Shown here in pieces: positions 1 through 6,266 of a DNA stretch of 17,622 bases. The translations under genes were made by a program, and so were the position numbers. This DNA comes from an uncultured Collinsella sp. GTDB taxonomy: Bacteria; Actinomycetota; Coriobacteriia; Coriobacteriales; Coriobacteriaceae. The notes beneath the pieces are model-generated. The model was not told the DNA's origin and did not search any database. It worked only from the letters and a program-made list of their open reading frames with translations. Location of the stretch: positions 1 through 17,622 of the forward strand of contig CAJLUE010000036.1 of assembly GCA_905209765.1 (NCBI GenBank), read 5' to 3'. The first letter of the stretch is position 1, and each line of letters opens with the position of its first letter.

Positions 1-200
1 TTAAGATGAGCTTTGGCGAGTCCGTCGGTCCGTGGCGCAAGCACGACGAGGTCTTTAACGTCAACAAGGCACACCGCGCCGCCGCCGACGCGGGCGATGC
101 CGAGGAACGCCGCCGTGCGCGTCGCAATGGCGCTGCCGACCGACAGCTCATCTCGGTCACCGATGACAGCAAGGGTGCTGGCAAGCACGCTAAGAAATAG
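1..200 (+). CDS. C-terminal end of an unidentified protein (5' truncated by window edge)
   Basis: An open frame runs in from the left edge and stops at the TAG at 198-200. The first Met (position 6) has no ribosome site before it and is preceded in frame by a sense codon, so it is probably internal. About 65 residues are visible. They contain a short WRKHDE segment, then an Ala/Glu/Arg-rich stretch, and end in a basic Lys/His/Gly tail (GAGKHAKK). No catalytic motif or membrane segment can be seen and I do not recognise the family. The stop lies 15 bases before the start of the HEAT-repeat gene, so the two are probably co-transcribed. An overlapping frame (13-213) shows only shadow-like Ser/Thr/Arg composition. 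Confidence 0.5.
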   Translation, partial: KMSFGESVGPWRKHDEVFNVNKAHRAAADAGDAEERRRARRNGAADRQLISVTDDSKGAGKHAKK

Positions 201-215
201 TAAAAAGAGGTAACT

Positions 216-914
216 ATGGCAGAAAACAAAGACGAACAGCTCACCGACGAGGAGCTGGCACAGCTTCAGCTGGCAGAGGAGAACGAGAACGCCGTCGACC
301 GTCTGGTCCAGGAGCTCGGCTGCCCCACGCGCCGCATTCGCCAGTTTGCCGCCCGCGTGCTGCACCTGCTTGCCGAGCGCGATCCGCAGCGCGTCGTGCC
401 CTGCGTCCCCGCGCTGATCGAGGCGCTCGACCGCCCCGAGGCTCAGACCCGCTGGGAGGCCCTCGATGCCCTGACGGCGCTTGCCACCACCTGTCCCGAG
501 CAGCTGGGCGATGCCTTTGAGGGCGCCGAGACCGCACTGTTCGACGAGATTTCCTCCACGCTGCGCTATGCCGCCTTCCGCCTGCTGTGCGTGTGGGGCG
601 CCACGAGCGTCGAGCGTTCGCGCGAGGCTTGGCCCATCCTGGACGAGGCTATCCAGTGCTACCACGGCGACCTCGAGTATCGCGACATGCTCGGTTGCCT
701 GTACGAGTTTGGCCAGGGCGAGATCGACGCCGAGGTCGCCGAGAAGCTTGCGCTGCGCCTTAAGTTCGATGCCGAGAACGGCAAGGGCAGCTATCTCAAA
801 GCCCGTTCGAGCGAGATTTGCGAAATGCTTGTTAAACGCTTTGACCTTGATCTCTCCAAAAAGAAGAAGCGTGCTAGCGTTAAAAAATCTGACGACGCCG
901 AAAACGAGGAGTAA
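216..914 (+). CDS. HEAT-repeat (ARM-like helical repeat) protein
   Basis: The protein has 232 residues and begins at ATG 216 after an AAAGAGG-type ribosome site. The first ~25 residues are acidic (repeated Glu, Gln, Asp). About three HEAT-like helical pairs follow: residues ~32-55 (RIRQFAARVLHLLAERDP), ~60-95 (CVPALIEALDRPEAQTRWEALDAL) and ~100-135 (ETALFDEISSTLRYAAFRLL). A longer helical region and a highly basic/acidic tail (SKKKKRASVKKS) come after. Such repeats form protein-binding solenoids; there is no enzymatic motif, so the role is unknown. The gene ends 6 bases before the isocitrate dehydrogenase start, so they are almost certainly one transcript. A cytoplasmic location is inferred from the absence of a signal peptide or membrane helix. 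Confidence 0.8.
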   Translation: MAENKDEQLTDEELAQLQLAEENENAVDRLVQELGCPTRRIRQFAARVLHLLAERDPQRVVPCVPALIEALDRPEAQTRWEALDALTALATTCPEQLGDAFEGAETALFDEISSTLRYAAFRLLCVWGATSVERSREAWPILDEAIQCYHGDLEYRDMLGCLYEFGQGEIDAEVAEKLALRLKFDAENGKGSYLKARSSEICEMLVKRFDLDLSKKKKRASVKKSDDAENEE

Positions 915-920
915 CAGATT

Positions 921-2006
921 ATGGCGCACGATGTAGTCCTGATTCCCGGTGACGGTATCGGTCCCGAGATTACGCAGGCCATGCGCCGCGTGGTCGAGGC
1001 CACCGGTGTCCAGATCAATTGGAATGTCCAGGAGGCCGGTGCCGGCGTCATGGACGAGTTTGGCACGCCACTGCCCCAGCACGTGCTCGATGCGGTCGCC
1101 GAGACCAAGGTTGCCATCAAGGGCCCCATCACCACGCCGGTCGGCACGGGTTTCCGCAGCGTTAACGTGGCCCTGCGCAAGCACTTCGACCTGTACGCCT
1201 GCGTGCGCCCCTGCCTGTCGCAGCCGGGCGACGGCTCGCGCTTCCGCGACGTCGACCTGGTCATCGTGCGTGAGAACACCGAGGACCTCTACGCCGGGAT
1301 CGAGTTCGATGAGGGCGCTGCCGAGGTCGAGGAGCTCTCACAGCTTGTCGAGCGCTCGGGTCAGAAGACCTTCGCCGCCGATTCCGCCATCTCAATTAAG
1401 CCCATCTCCATCGCCAAGAGCCGCCGCATTGTGGAGTACGCCTTTGAGTACGCCCGCCGCTGCGGCCGTAAAAAGGTGACGGCCGTGCACAAGGCCAACA
1501 TTATGAAGGCGACCGATGGCCTGTTCCTGCGCGTTGCGCGCGAGGTGGCCGCCAACTATCCCGATATTGAGTTCAACGACAAGATCGTCGACGCCACCTG
1601 CATGGGCCTGGTCCAGAACCCCAACGACTTCGATGTCCTGGTGCTGCCCAACCTGTACGGCGATATCGTCAGCGACCTGTGCGCCGGCCTGGTAGGTGGC
1701 CTGGGTATGGCCCCCGGCTCCAACATCGGTGCCGACTGCGCCATCTTCGAGGCAACGCATGGCTCCGCGCCCGATATCGCTGGCCAGGATATCGCCAACC
1801 CCACGGCCGAGATTCTGTCTGCGGCTATGATGCTCGATCATCTGGGCGAGAACGATGCGGCCAATCGTATCCGCGCCGCCGTGTCCGCCACGCTCGACGA
1901 GGGTAAGCAGGTTACCGGCGACGTGCGTCGTGCCCAGACCGGCTCCGTCGAGGGCGCCGTGGGCACGCAGGCCTTTGCCGATGCCGTTATCGCGCACCTG
2001 GCCTAA
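921..2006 (+). CDS. icd: NAD-dependent isocitrate dehydrogenase (isocitrate/isopropylmalate dehydrogenase family)
   Basis: The protein has 361 residues, the usual length for the NAD-type enzymes. It would catalyse oxidative decarboxylation of isocitrate to 2-oxoglutarate. Family motifs are LIPGDGIGPEI near the N-terminus, the substrate loop FRSVNVALRK (Ser-Val-Asn as in isocitrate rather than isopropylmalate enzymes), ENTEDLYAGIEF, NLYGDIVSDL with metal-binding Asp, and GLGMAPGSNIG. In the coenzyme loop HGSAPDIAG, Asp285 sits where NADP enzymes carry Lys, which indicates NAD preference. A homoisocitrate or tartrate dehydrogenase is a less likely alternative. The gene is coupled to the HEAT-repeat gene (6-base gap). 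In an anaerobe it would most plausibly supply 2-oxoglutarate for glutamate synthesis. Confidence 0.85.
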   Translation: MAHDVVLIPGDGIGPEITQAMRRVVEATGVQINWNVQEAGAGVMDEFGTPLPQHVLDAVAETKVAIKGPITTPVGTGFRSVNVALRKHFDLYACVRPCLSQPGDGSRFRDVDLVIVRENTEDLYAGIEFDEGAAEVEELSQLVERSGQKTFAADSAISIKPISIAKSRRIVEYAFEYARRCGRKKVTAVHKANIMKATDGLFLRVAREVAANYPDIEFNDKIVDATCMGLVQNPNDFDVLVLPNLYGDIVSDLCAGLVGGLGMAPGSNIGADCAIFEATHGSAPDIAGQDIANPTAEILSAAMMLDHLGENDAANRIRAAVSATLDEGKQVTGDVRRAQTGSVEGAVGTQAFADAVIAHLA

Positions 2007-2018
2007 GACATGCAGGCT

Positions 2019-2049
2019 GCAAACGCCTAAATAGTACTTAAGTGTTTGC
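2019..2049. repeat. Imperfect inverted repeat after icd
   Basis: GCAAAC (2019-2024) pairs with GTTTGC (2044-2049), and some inner bases also match (GCCTA against TAAGTG). It could form a weak hairpin just after the icd stop, in front of the stronger terminator. No T-run follows it. Confidence 0.3.
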
Positions 2050-2065
2050 GTATAACCTAAGAATC

Positions 2066-2094
2066 AATACGCCCGGCGCTCTGCCGGGCGTATT
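2066..2094 (+). terminator. Intrinsic terminator after icd
   Basis: A perfect 12-bp stem (AATACGCCCGGC at 2066-2077 with its complement at 2083-2094) has a 5-base loop (GCTCT). The T-run is weak (CTATTG), but the 5' arm begins AAT, so it may work on both strands. It separates the icd operon from the SurA-like gene. Confidence 0.65.
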
Positions 2095-2132
2095 CTATTG
2101 GGGACTATGTTTCCTAACAAGGAGTAACTGAT

Positions 2133-3227
2133 ATGGGTCTGATTCAAAAGAAGGACGAGAAGGACGAGATCGACGGCATCCAGATCATCGAGCGCGGCGA
2201 AGGCCCCGACGGTGACGAGGACGAGAAGATCGACCTGGTCGCCGGTACGTCTGCCGAGCACATTGCTGCCGGCACGACGGCCGAGGAGGAGGACGCCCGT
2301 CTGGAGGCTCAGATTGCCGCGGATGCCGCTGACGAGAATCTGATGCCCGAGGCCCAGGATGAGGACGACGATATCCTGGGTTCCGATGAAGACGATCGCG
2401 TATCCAAGCACAAGAAGACGATGATTGCCGCCTTTGTGGTTGCCGTCGTGATCGCTGCGGTGGTCGGCTTCTTTATCGGCAACGGTGGTTTTGGCGGCAA
2501 GGGTGTCGGCTCGGCGACCCTGACCGAGGACCAGCTCGATTCGACCGTGGCAAGCTATAGCTACAACGGCAAGAAGAGTGATATCACCGCGCGCGAGGCC
2601 ATCGAGAGCCAGTACAGCCTCGATACCGTCAAGGATAGTGATGGCAACTACACCGCTCCCTCTGCCGACGTCATCCTGTCCTACGTGCGCAACAAGATCC
2701 TGCTCGATGCCGCCGAGGACGAGGGCATTACCGTCTCTTCCAAGGAGATGAAGCAGTACGCCGAGGATTCCATCGGCACTTCTGACTACAAGACCATGGC
2801 CACGCAGTATGGCGTGTCCAAGGACCAGGCCAAGCAGATCGTCCGCCAGTCCGCGAAGCTGCAGAAGCTCTACAAGAAGAAGGTGGGCGATAGCTCCGCA
2901 AGCATGCCGACCGCTCCGACCGAGCCTTCTGACGGCAATGAGGACACCGCGAGCAAGGACTACGCCGATTACATCATCAAACTTGCCGGCGACGAGTGGG
3001 ATAGCGAAAAGGGCACCTGGAAGGACGCCGATAGCACCTACGCTAAGGCCTTCGCTGACGATGCCTTTACGGCCGATAGCGCTACCTACAAGCAGGCCAT
3101 GACCGCCTATTACACCGCCTACCAGCAGTACTCTTCGCAGGCTTCGAGTGCCAGCTCCAAGTGGACCGAGTACGCCAACGGCCTCTACGCCAAGGCCAAT
3201 ATCAGCATCTACGGCCTGTTTGCGTAA
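2133..3227 (+). CDS. Membrane-anchored SurA-N-like chaperone-type protein
   Basis: The protein has 364 residues and starts at ATG 2133, 8 bases after AAGGAG. Residues 1-90 are strongly acidic and lack a signal peptide. Residues ~97-116 form one hydrophobic membrane helix preceded by SKHKK (positive-inside), so the acidic part should be cytoplasmic and the rest outside. Residues ~150-252 look like the SurA N-terminal fold of peptidyl-prolyl isomerase chaperones: ILSYVRNKILLDAAEDEGITVS, then KEMKQYAEDSIG, then a helix ending KLQKLYKKKV. No parvulin catalytic domain follows. The C-terminal ~110 residues are rich in Ser, Ala, Tyr and Asp. It is likely an extracytoplasmic folding or anchoring factor, but the client is unknown. 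It is monocistronic, with terminators on both sides. Confidence 0.7.
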   Translation: MGLIQKKDEKDEIDGIQIIERGEGPDGDEDEKIDLVAGTSAEHIAAGTTAEEEDARLEAQIAADAADENLMPEAQDEDDDILGSDEDDRVSKHKKTMIAAFVVAVVIAAVVGFFIGNGGFGGKGVGSATLTEDQLDSTVASYSYNGKKSDITAREAIESQYSLDTVKDSDGNYTAPSADVILSYVRNKILLDAAEDEGITVSSKEMKQYAEDSIGTSDYKTMATQYGVSKDQAKQIVRQSAKLQKLYKKKVGDSSASMPTAPTEPSDGNEDTASKDYADYIIKLAGDEWDSEKGTWKDADSTYAKAFADDAFTADSATYKQAMTAYYTAYQQYSSQASSASSKWTEYANGLYAKANISIYGLFA

Positions 3228-3269
3228 AGAGTCGCACGGCTCATCGAGCATCTAGCCGATAGACAGCAG

Positions 3270-3308
3270 AAAGTCCGCCAGTACGGAAGTCGTTCTGGCG
3301 GACTTTTT
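3270..3308 (+). terminator. Intrinsic terminator after the SurA-like gene
   Basis: A 12-bp stem (AAAGTCCGCCAG at 3270-3281 with CTGGCGGACTTT at 3295-3306) has a 13-base loop and a T-run that ends at 3308. It is 43 bases after the stop codon. The AAA at the 5' foot would also give a short T-run for the converging minus-strand gene. Confidence 0.85.
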
Positions 3309-3341
3309 GCGTTGAGGGCGTGATTGGCGGCTTAATTATGG

Positions 3342-3581
3342 CTATTCATCTTTAAGTCCAAAAAGGTTATCGGCTTCATCGTCAGGCATATATTCCAGTA
3401 CATCGCCCGGTTGGCAGTCGAGTGCCCGGCATATCGCGTCAAGAGTTGAAAAACGTATGGCAGAAACCTTGCCCGTCTTAATGCGTGACATATTGACCTG
3501 GGAGATGCCCACGCGTCCCGCAAGCTCTTTGGATGAGATCTTGCGTTCGGCGAGCATGCGGTCAAGCCGCAGAATAATCAT
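3342..3581 (-). CDS. Small Cro/C1-type (XRE) helix-turn-helix regulator
   Basis: This 79-residue protein is almost entirely a Cro/C1 HTH domain: LDRMLAERKISSKELAGRVGISQVNMSRIKTGKVSAIRFSTL is the five-helix core, followed by LDAICRALDCQPGDVLEY, the usual end of the family (YozG/HTH_26 type). It has no effector domain. It starts 9 bases after the stop of the DUF2975 gene and is the second gene of that two-gene minus-strand operon. XRE+DUF2975 pairs are common in Firmicutes and Actinobacteria. The regulator is thought to control its own operon, and the membrane partner may modulate it, though the signal is unknown. Confidence 0.9.
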   Translation of the reverse strand: MIILRLDRMLAERKISSKELAGRVGISQVNMSRIKTGKVSAIRFSTLDAICRALDCQPGDVLEYMPDDEADNLFGLKDE

Positions 3582-3590
3582 GGATTCCCC

Positions 3591-4229
3591 CTAGAGCAAC
3601 TCGTCATCTTGTTTTTGCAGGATATACCCGTAGCGGAAGATGCTGGCAATCAGGCAAATAATCAGGCCCGCAAAGAGCATGGAGGGCTCGAATAACTGGC
3701 CGGCGAACGCATCCGTAAAGCTGCCGCCAAATCCTGAGAGTATCATTCCCGTGATTACGGCACCAAGAAGCCTCACGGCAACGCCGCCGATAAGGAATAA
3801 ATGTCCTACTCGACGAAGTGTCTGGTTACATTCAAGGTCAAAGGGCCTGCCTTCCTTTTCAATGTTTAAGAAAAGCCTGCGCACGCTTAGCGCGATGGTA
3901 AGCGCGAGGCATGTCATCAAGAGGCTCCCTATGGCAGTGTGACCATCGTGTGCGACGAGCATAAGTGGGGTCTGCGCATCGGTACCGACGATAGCCAGGC
4001 ACGGCCCTTCGCCGCCTTGAAGTTCTACGGATTGGAGACACGACCCTTGGGAGAGGCTAGGCAATACGAGTAGAAGGTCAATCGCAATGACTGCGAGAAG
4101 TCCCAGAGCGAGCGCCACGGTGGTGCAGATTGTGGCCCATTTGCAGATGCGAGTGAGCTTCCTCAGATCGGCTATTGCCTGTTCACGGTCGATGGCTTCA
4201 TTCGATTTGGATACGTTCCAGCGGATCAT
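3591..4229 (-). CDS. DUF2975-family membrane protein
   Basis: The protein has 212 residues if it starts at ATG 4229, which follows GGAGGAG (4238-4232) closely. A TTG at 4244 in the same frame is less likely. There are four membrane helices: near residues 35-57, 100-120, 150-170 and 185-205. The second and third are separated by the family-typical segment FLNIEKEGRPFDLECNQTLRRVGHLFL, and the protein ends GLIICLIASIFRYGYILQKQDDELL, which matches the DUF2975 C-terminal pattern. A loop with three Cys (around residues 60-80) lies between helices 1 and 2. Its function is unknown. Pairing with the small XRE regulator downstream is the family's usual context. Confidence 0.85.
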   Translation of the reverse strand: MIRWNVSKSNEAIDREQAIADLRKLTRICKWATICTTVALALGLLAVIAIDLLLVLPSLSQGSCLQSVELQGGEGPCLAIVGTDAQTPLMLVAHDGHTAIGSLLMTCLALTIALSVRRLFLNIEKEGRPFDLECNQTLRRVGHLFLIGGVAVRLLGAVITGMILSGFGGSFTDAFAGQLFEPSMLFAGLIICLIASIFRYGYILQKQDDELL

Positions 4230-4459
4230 AGCTCCTCCAACCAATGTCTTGGATGATACTTGTATCTCATATCATATTTAATGATAAACGATAAACAATT
4301 ACAGATTAGAGTAAGTAATGTTTGTGAGACGAATAGCGAGAGCTATGGCTCATTTTGGGTGTCGGAGTTTGGCGCGCGGGGGATGAGGACAAATGTCAAA
4401 ACTTCCCTTGATCGCGCAAGCGCTCCATTGTGTTTCCCTAATTCATCTGGGAAAACGAC

Positions 4460-4473
4460 TGCAAACGATTGCA
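4460..4473. promoter_or_regulatory. cre-like / LacI-family operator palindrome
   Basis: TGCAAACGATTGCA is a near-perfect palindrome with a central CG. It fits the catabolite-responsive element pattern TGNAANCGNTNNCA bound by CcpA and other LacI-family proteins. It lies about 320 bases before the predicted PTS transcription start. Binding is inferred only from the pattern. Confidence 0.4.
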
Positions 4474-4479
4474 AGTAAC

Positions 4480-4509
4480 CGGTGAACGGTCGAAAACTAC
4501 CGTTCACCG
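4480..4509. repeat. Inverted pair of CGGTGAACGGT
   Basis: CGGTGAACGGT (4480-4490) faces ACCGTTCACCG (4499-4509) across the 8 bases CGAAAACT: a perfect 11-bp inverted repeat. No T-run follows, so it is more likely an operator for a dimeric regulator, or an mRNA hairpin if transcribed, than a terminator. A near-copy of one arm recurs at 4698. Confidence 0.6.
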
Positions 4510-4629
4510 ATAATCTCAAAACTGGTTCTAACTGGTATTAAGTCAAAAAGACCAATTCACATATCTTCACAATGACCTGCAATTTTTCTACACGCTATTT
4601 TTAGCCGCCCTGCGTTGTTTAGACACAGG

Positions 4630-4646
4630 AAAAGATCCGATCTTTT
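4630..4646. repeat. Palindrome AAAAGATC-C-GATCTTTT
   Basis: Perfect 8-bp arms surround a single central C. It ends in TTTT on both strands, but the missing loop makes a terminator unlikely. It is probably a protein-binding site or chance. Confidence 0.4.
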
Positions 4647-4663
4647 GCCAAAGCATTTCGGAA

Positions 4664-4677
4664 CGGTTTCAAAACCG
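4664..4677. repeat. Palindrome CGGTTT-CA-AAACCG
   Basis: Perfect 6-bp arms with a 2-base centre. The CGGT/ACCG ends match the half-sites of the neighbouring repeats, so it may be a variant member of the same operator family. Confidence 0.4.
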
Positions 4678-4694
4678 CAGGTAGAAGTGTTAAC

Positions 4695-4730
4695 GACCGG
4701 TAAACGGTCGATTTATCACCGTGAGCGGTG
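4695..4730. repeat. Tandem palindromes GACCG-GTAAA-CGGTC and CACCG-TGAG-CGGTG
   Basis: Two adjacent small palindromes (4695-4709 and 4717-4730). The first contains ACCGGTAAACGGTCGA (4696-4711), which differs by one base from ACCGGTGAACGGTCGA at 4478-4493. Together with the 4480-4509 pair they make at least three copies of CGGTRAACGGT, plus a degenerate one. Confidence 0.5.
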
Positions 4731-4777
4731 CAAAAACGTTTTACCGTATGAATCAACGAAAGCGACCTCTTCTGGGG

Positions 4778-4786
4778 TGATATAGT
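4778..4786 (+). promoter_or_regulatory. Predicted PTS operon promoter (extended -10)
   Basis: TGATATAGT is an extended -10 element (TGN plus TATAGT at 4781-4786). No good -35 lies 17 bases upstream, as is common with extended -10 promoters. Transcription would start near 4793, giving a leader of about 140 bases that includes the GntR-type site. Confidence 0.45.
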
Positions 4787-4803
4787 GACAACAACACATC
4801 ACG

Positions 4804-4832
4804 TGGTTACTACCAGTTTAGAAACCACTGGT
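4804..4832. promoter_or_regulatory. Candidate GntR/HutC operator at the PTS promoter
   Basis: TGGTTACTACCA (4804-4815) has the TGGT-N4-ACCA shape bound by NagR/DasR-type HutC regulators. Two more half-sites follow, ACCA (4824-4827) and TGGT (4829-4832). The 13 bases TGGTTACTACCAG recur exactly before the agaS-like gene. The site lies just downstream of the predicted start, where a bound repressor would block elongation. The protein encoded at 8325 is the likely ligand. Confidence 0.65.
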
Positions 4833-4879
4833 CTTCAAAGTACGCTTTCTAAGAAGCTTTAAGGGCGAGCGCCCGCTGG

Positions 4880-4922
4880 CTTCCGAAAATCATCGGACTC
4901 AGATCGTACACACCTTCGGAAG
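4880..4922 (+). promoter_or_regulatory. Leader hairpin overlapping the EIIA ribosome site
   Basis: CTTCCGAA (4880-4887) can pair with TTCGGAAG (4915-4922). The 3' arm contains part of the GGAAGGG ribosome site (4919-4925) of the EIIA gene. A smaller GGGC/GCCC hairpin (4863-4874) precedes it. The loop is 27 bases, so stability is moderate. Confidence 0.3.
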
Positions 4923-4932
4923 GGAAATTTGA

Positions 4933-5376
4933 ATGGTTGGCTTTATTCTTACCGGTCATGGACAGTTCGCACCCGGCCTCGCAAGCGCTATCGCTATGGT
5001 TGCTGGCGACCAGCCCGCTTTTACCGTCGTTCCTTTTGAGGGCGACCAGGCTGCTTCCTACGGTGAGGATCTCCGCGCCGCTATTACCGCCATGCGCGAT
5101 GAGTGCGATGGCGTGCTCGTCTTTACCGACCTGCTTGGTGGCACCCCGTTCAACCAGGCGATGATGATTGCCCAGGATGTCGACAACGTCGAGGTTCTGA
5201 CCGGCACCAACCTTCCCATGGTTATTGAGCTTCTGTTCCTCCGCGGCAACGCCACGCTCGCCGAGCTTGGCGAGCAGGCCGTGACCGTTGGCCAGACGGG
5301 CATCACCGCCCAGACGGTCGCATCCGTTGCCGGCTCCGACGAAGAGGATATCTTCGGCGACGAGGACGGCATCTAA
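4933..5376 (+). CDS. agaF: PTS EIIA, mannose family, GalNAc-type (AgaF-like)
   Basis: The protein has 147 residues. The N-terminus VGFILTGHGQFAPGL matches the EIIA-Man fold, with His9 as the residue phosphorylated by HPr. FTDLLGGTPFN (64-74) and VLTGTNLPMVIELL (88-101) are the other family signatures, and the GTNLPM form is nearest to AgaF-type EIIA. It receives phosphate from HPr and passes it to the EIIB encoded at 5694. A 12-residue acidic tail (EEDIFGDEDG) is added after the domain. The start is set by GGAAGGG at 4919-4925. The stop TAA shares its last A with the ATG of the YajC-like gene (TAATG), implying translational coupling. The protein is cytoplasmic and is the first gene of the PTS operon. 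Confidence 0.88.
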   Translation: MVGFILTGHGQFAPGLASAIAMVAGDQPAFTVVPFEGDQAASYGEDLRAAITAMRDECDGVLVFTDLLGGTPFNQAMMIAQDVDNVEVLTGTNLPMVIELLFLRGNATLAELGEQAVTVGQTGITAQTVASVAGSDEEDIFGDEDGI

Positions 5377-5657
5377 TGGCCGATTTCGGAGCCAACGTCC
5401 TGAGCTCCTCGGTCGCCCTTTTAGGTCTGCTTGTCATCATGGGCTTGATTTACACCATCTGGTCGCAAATCAACATGAAGAAGAAGCAGAAGTACTTCAA
5501 GGAGCTGCACACCGAGCTCAAGCCGGGTCAAGAGGTTCTTTTCGCCGGCGGTATCTACGGAACCGTCAAAGGCATCGAAGGCGAGAAGGTCCAGATCAAA
5601 GTCCGATCCGGAGCCGTCGTAGATGTTTCGCGTTACGCGATTCAGGAGATCAAGTAA
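5376..5657 (+). CDS. yajC: YajC-family membrane protein embedded in the PTS operon
   Basis: The protein has 93 residues. One membrane helix lies at residues ~11-29, followed by a basic stretch (MKKKQKYFKELH) and the YajC domain: LKPGQEVLFAGGIYGTVKGIEGEKVQIKV, then a terminal RYAIQEIK. The GGIYG turn is the family signature. YajC normally associates with SecDF and the Sec translocon. Here no sec or tgt/queA gene is nearby. The gene overlaps the EIIA stop by one base and precedes EIIB by 36 bases, so it belongs to the sugar-transport transcript. Streptococcal hyaluronan-type PTS operons also carry a YajC-like gene beside the PTS genes (from memory), so a PTS-linked subgroup is plausible. Whether it helps insert the EIIC/EIID membrane proteins is unknown. 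Confidence 0.85.
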   Translation: MADFGANVLSSSVALLGLLVIMGLIYTIWSQINMKKKQKYFKELHTELKPGQEVLFAGGIYGTVKGIEGEKVQIKVRSGAVVDVSRYAIQEIK

Positions 5658-5693
5658 CTGTCGTCAGCAAATAACGAAAGGAAGCTGATCAAC

Positions 5694-6176
5694 ATGGCAG
5701 AACCCAACATTCTTCTTACCCGCATCGATAACCGACTGGTTCATGGTCAGGTTGCCACCCAGTGGAACTCCACCCTGGGCTCCAACCTCATCCTCGTCGC
5801 CAACGACGACGTGGCGTCCAACACCATGCGCCAGAACCTCATGAAGATGGCCGCTCCCGCCGGCGTCGCTACGCGTTTCTTCTCTCTGCAGAAGACCATC
5901 GACGTCATTGGCAAGGCGAGCCCGCGCCAGAAGATCTTCATCGTGGCCGAAACACCGGAAGACGTGCTTACGCTCGTCAAGGGCGGTGTGCCTATAAAGA
6001 AGGTAAACATCGGCAACATGCACATGTCGGAAGGAAAGCGCCAAGTCGCCACCTCCGTCGCAGTTAACGACGAGGATGTCGCTGCGTTTAAAGAGCTGCA
6101 GGAATTGGGGGTGGAGTTGGAGATCAGGCGCGTTCCGAGCACGCCTGTTGAGGACACGAGCAAGCTCTTCTCGTAA
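5694..6176 (+). CDS. agaV: PTS EIIB, mannose family, GalNAc-type (AgaV/AgaB-like)
   Basis: The 160 residues cover a complete EIIB-Man domain. The active site RIDNRLVHGQV has His17, which accepts phosphate from EIIA and passes it to sugar. Other signatures are QKTIDVI (66-72), LVKGGVPIKKVNIGNMH (94-110) and EGKRQVA. The NIGNMH and KGGVP forms are typical of the AgaV/AgaB GalNAc enzymes, and the C-terminus (VPSTPVEDTSKLF) also matches. It starts at ATG 5694 after AAAGGAAG. It works in the cytoplasm, bound to the EIIC/EIID complex. A second, non-phosphorylatable homologue of identical length lies at 15481. Confidence 0.9.
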   Translation: MAEPNILLTRIDNRLVHGQVATQWNSTLGSNLILVANDDVASNTMRQNLMKMAAPAGVATRFFSLQKTIDVIGKASPRQKIFIVAETPEDVLTLVKGGVPIKKVNIGNMHMSEGKRQVATSVAVNDEDVAAFKELQELGVELEIRRVPSTPVEDTSKLFS

Positions 6177-6192
6177 TCCTCGTGATCCACGT

Positions 6193-6214
6193 TGTCAGGA
6201 GTGAAACCCTGACA
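6193..6214 (+). repeat. Hairpin between EIIB and EIIC genes
   Basis: TGTCAGG (6193-6199) pairs with CCTGACA (6208-6214) around the loop AGTGAAAC. It sits in the 90-base gap between the EIIB stop and EIIC start. Without a T-run it is not a terminator; it may be an mRNA processing or stability element. Confidence 0.4.
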
Positions 6215-6266
6215 TTCTGTACGTGAAATCCAAAGTGCGTACATACATTTTGAAAGGAGGAGCAAG

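Larger units (their letters stand above)
4230..4932. other. Long non-coding region upstream of the PTS operon, dense in palindromes
   Basis: This stretch of about 700 bases has no convincing gene. It is noticeably AT-richer than its neighbours and packed with short palindromes, listed separately. From left to right: 4230-4450 carries the minus-strand promoter side of the DUF2975 operon and a small TTTCCC/GGGAAA hairpin (4433-4454); 4460-4750 carries a cre-like site and the CGGTRAACGGT repeat family; 4778-4840 carries the predicted PTS promoter and GntR-type half-sites; 4860-4925 is the 5' leader with two hairpins. Confidence 0.7.

Noticed and set aside
4260..4478. 72-codon plus-strand frame in the non-coding region
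   Set aside because: No ribosome site, ordinary composition without a recognisable domain, and it ends inside the palindrome cluster.
4516..4531. ACTGGTTCTAACTGGT, two TGGT half-sites
   Set aside because: The half-sites are direct, not inverted, repeats, so it does not match the TGGT-N4-ACCA operator. It may be a weak accessory site, but the support is poor.
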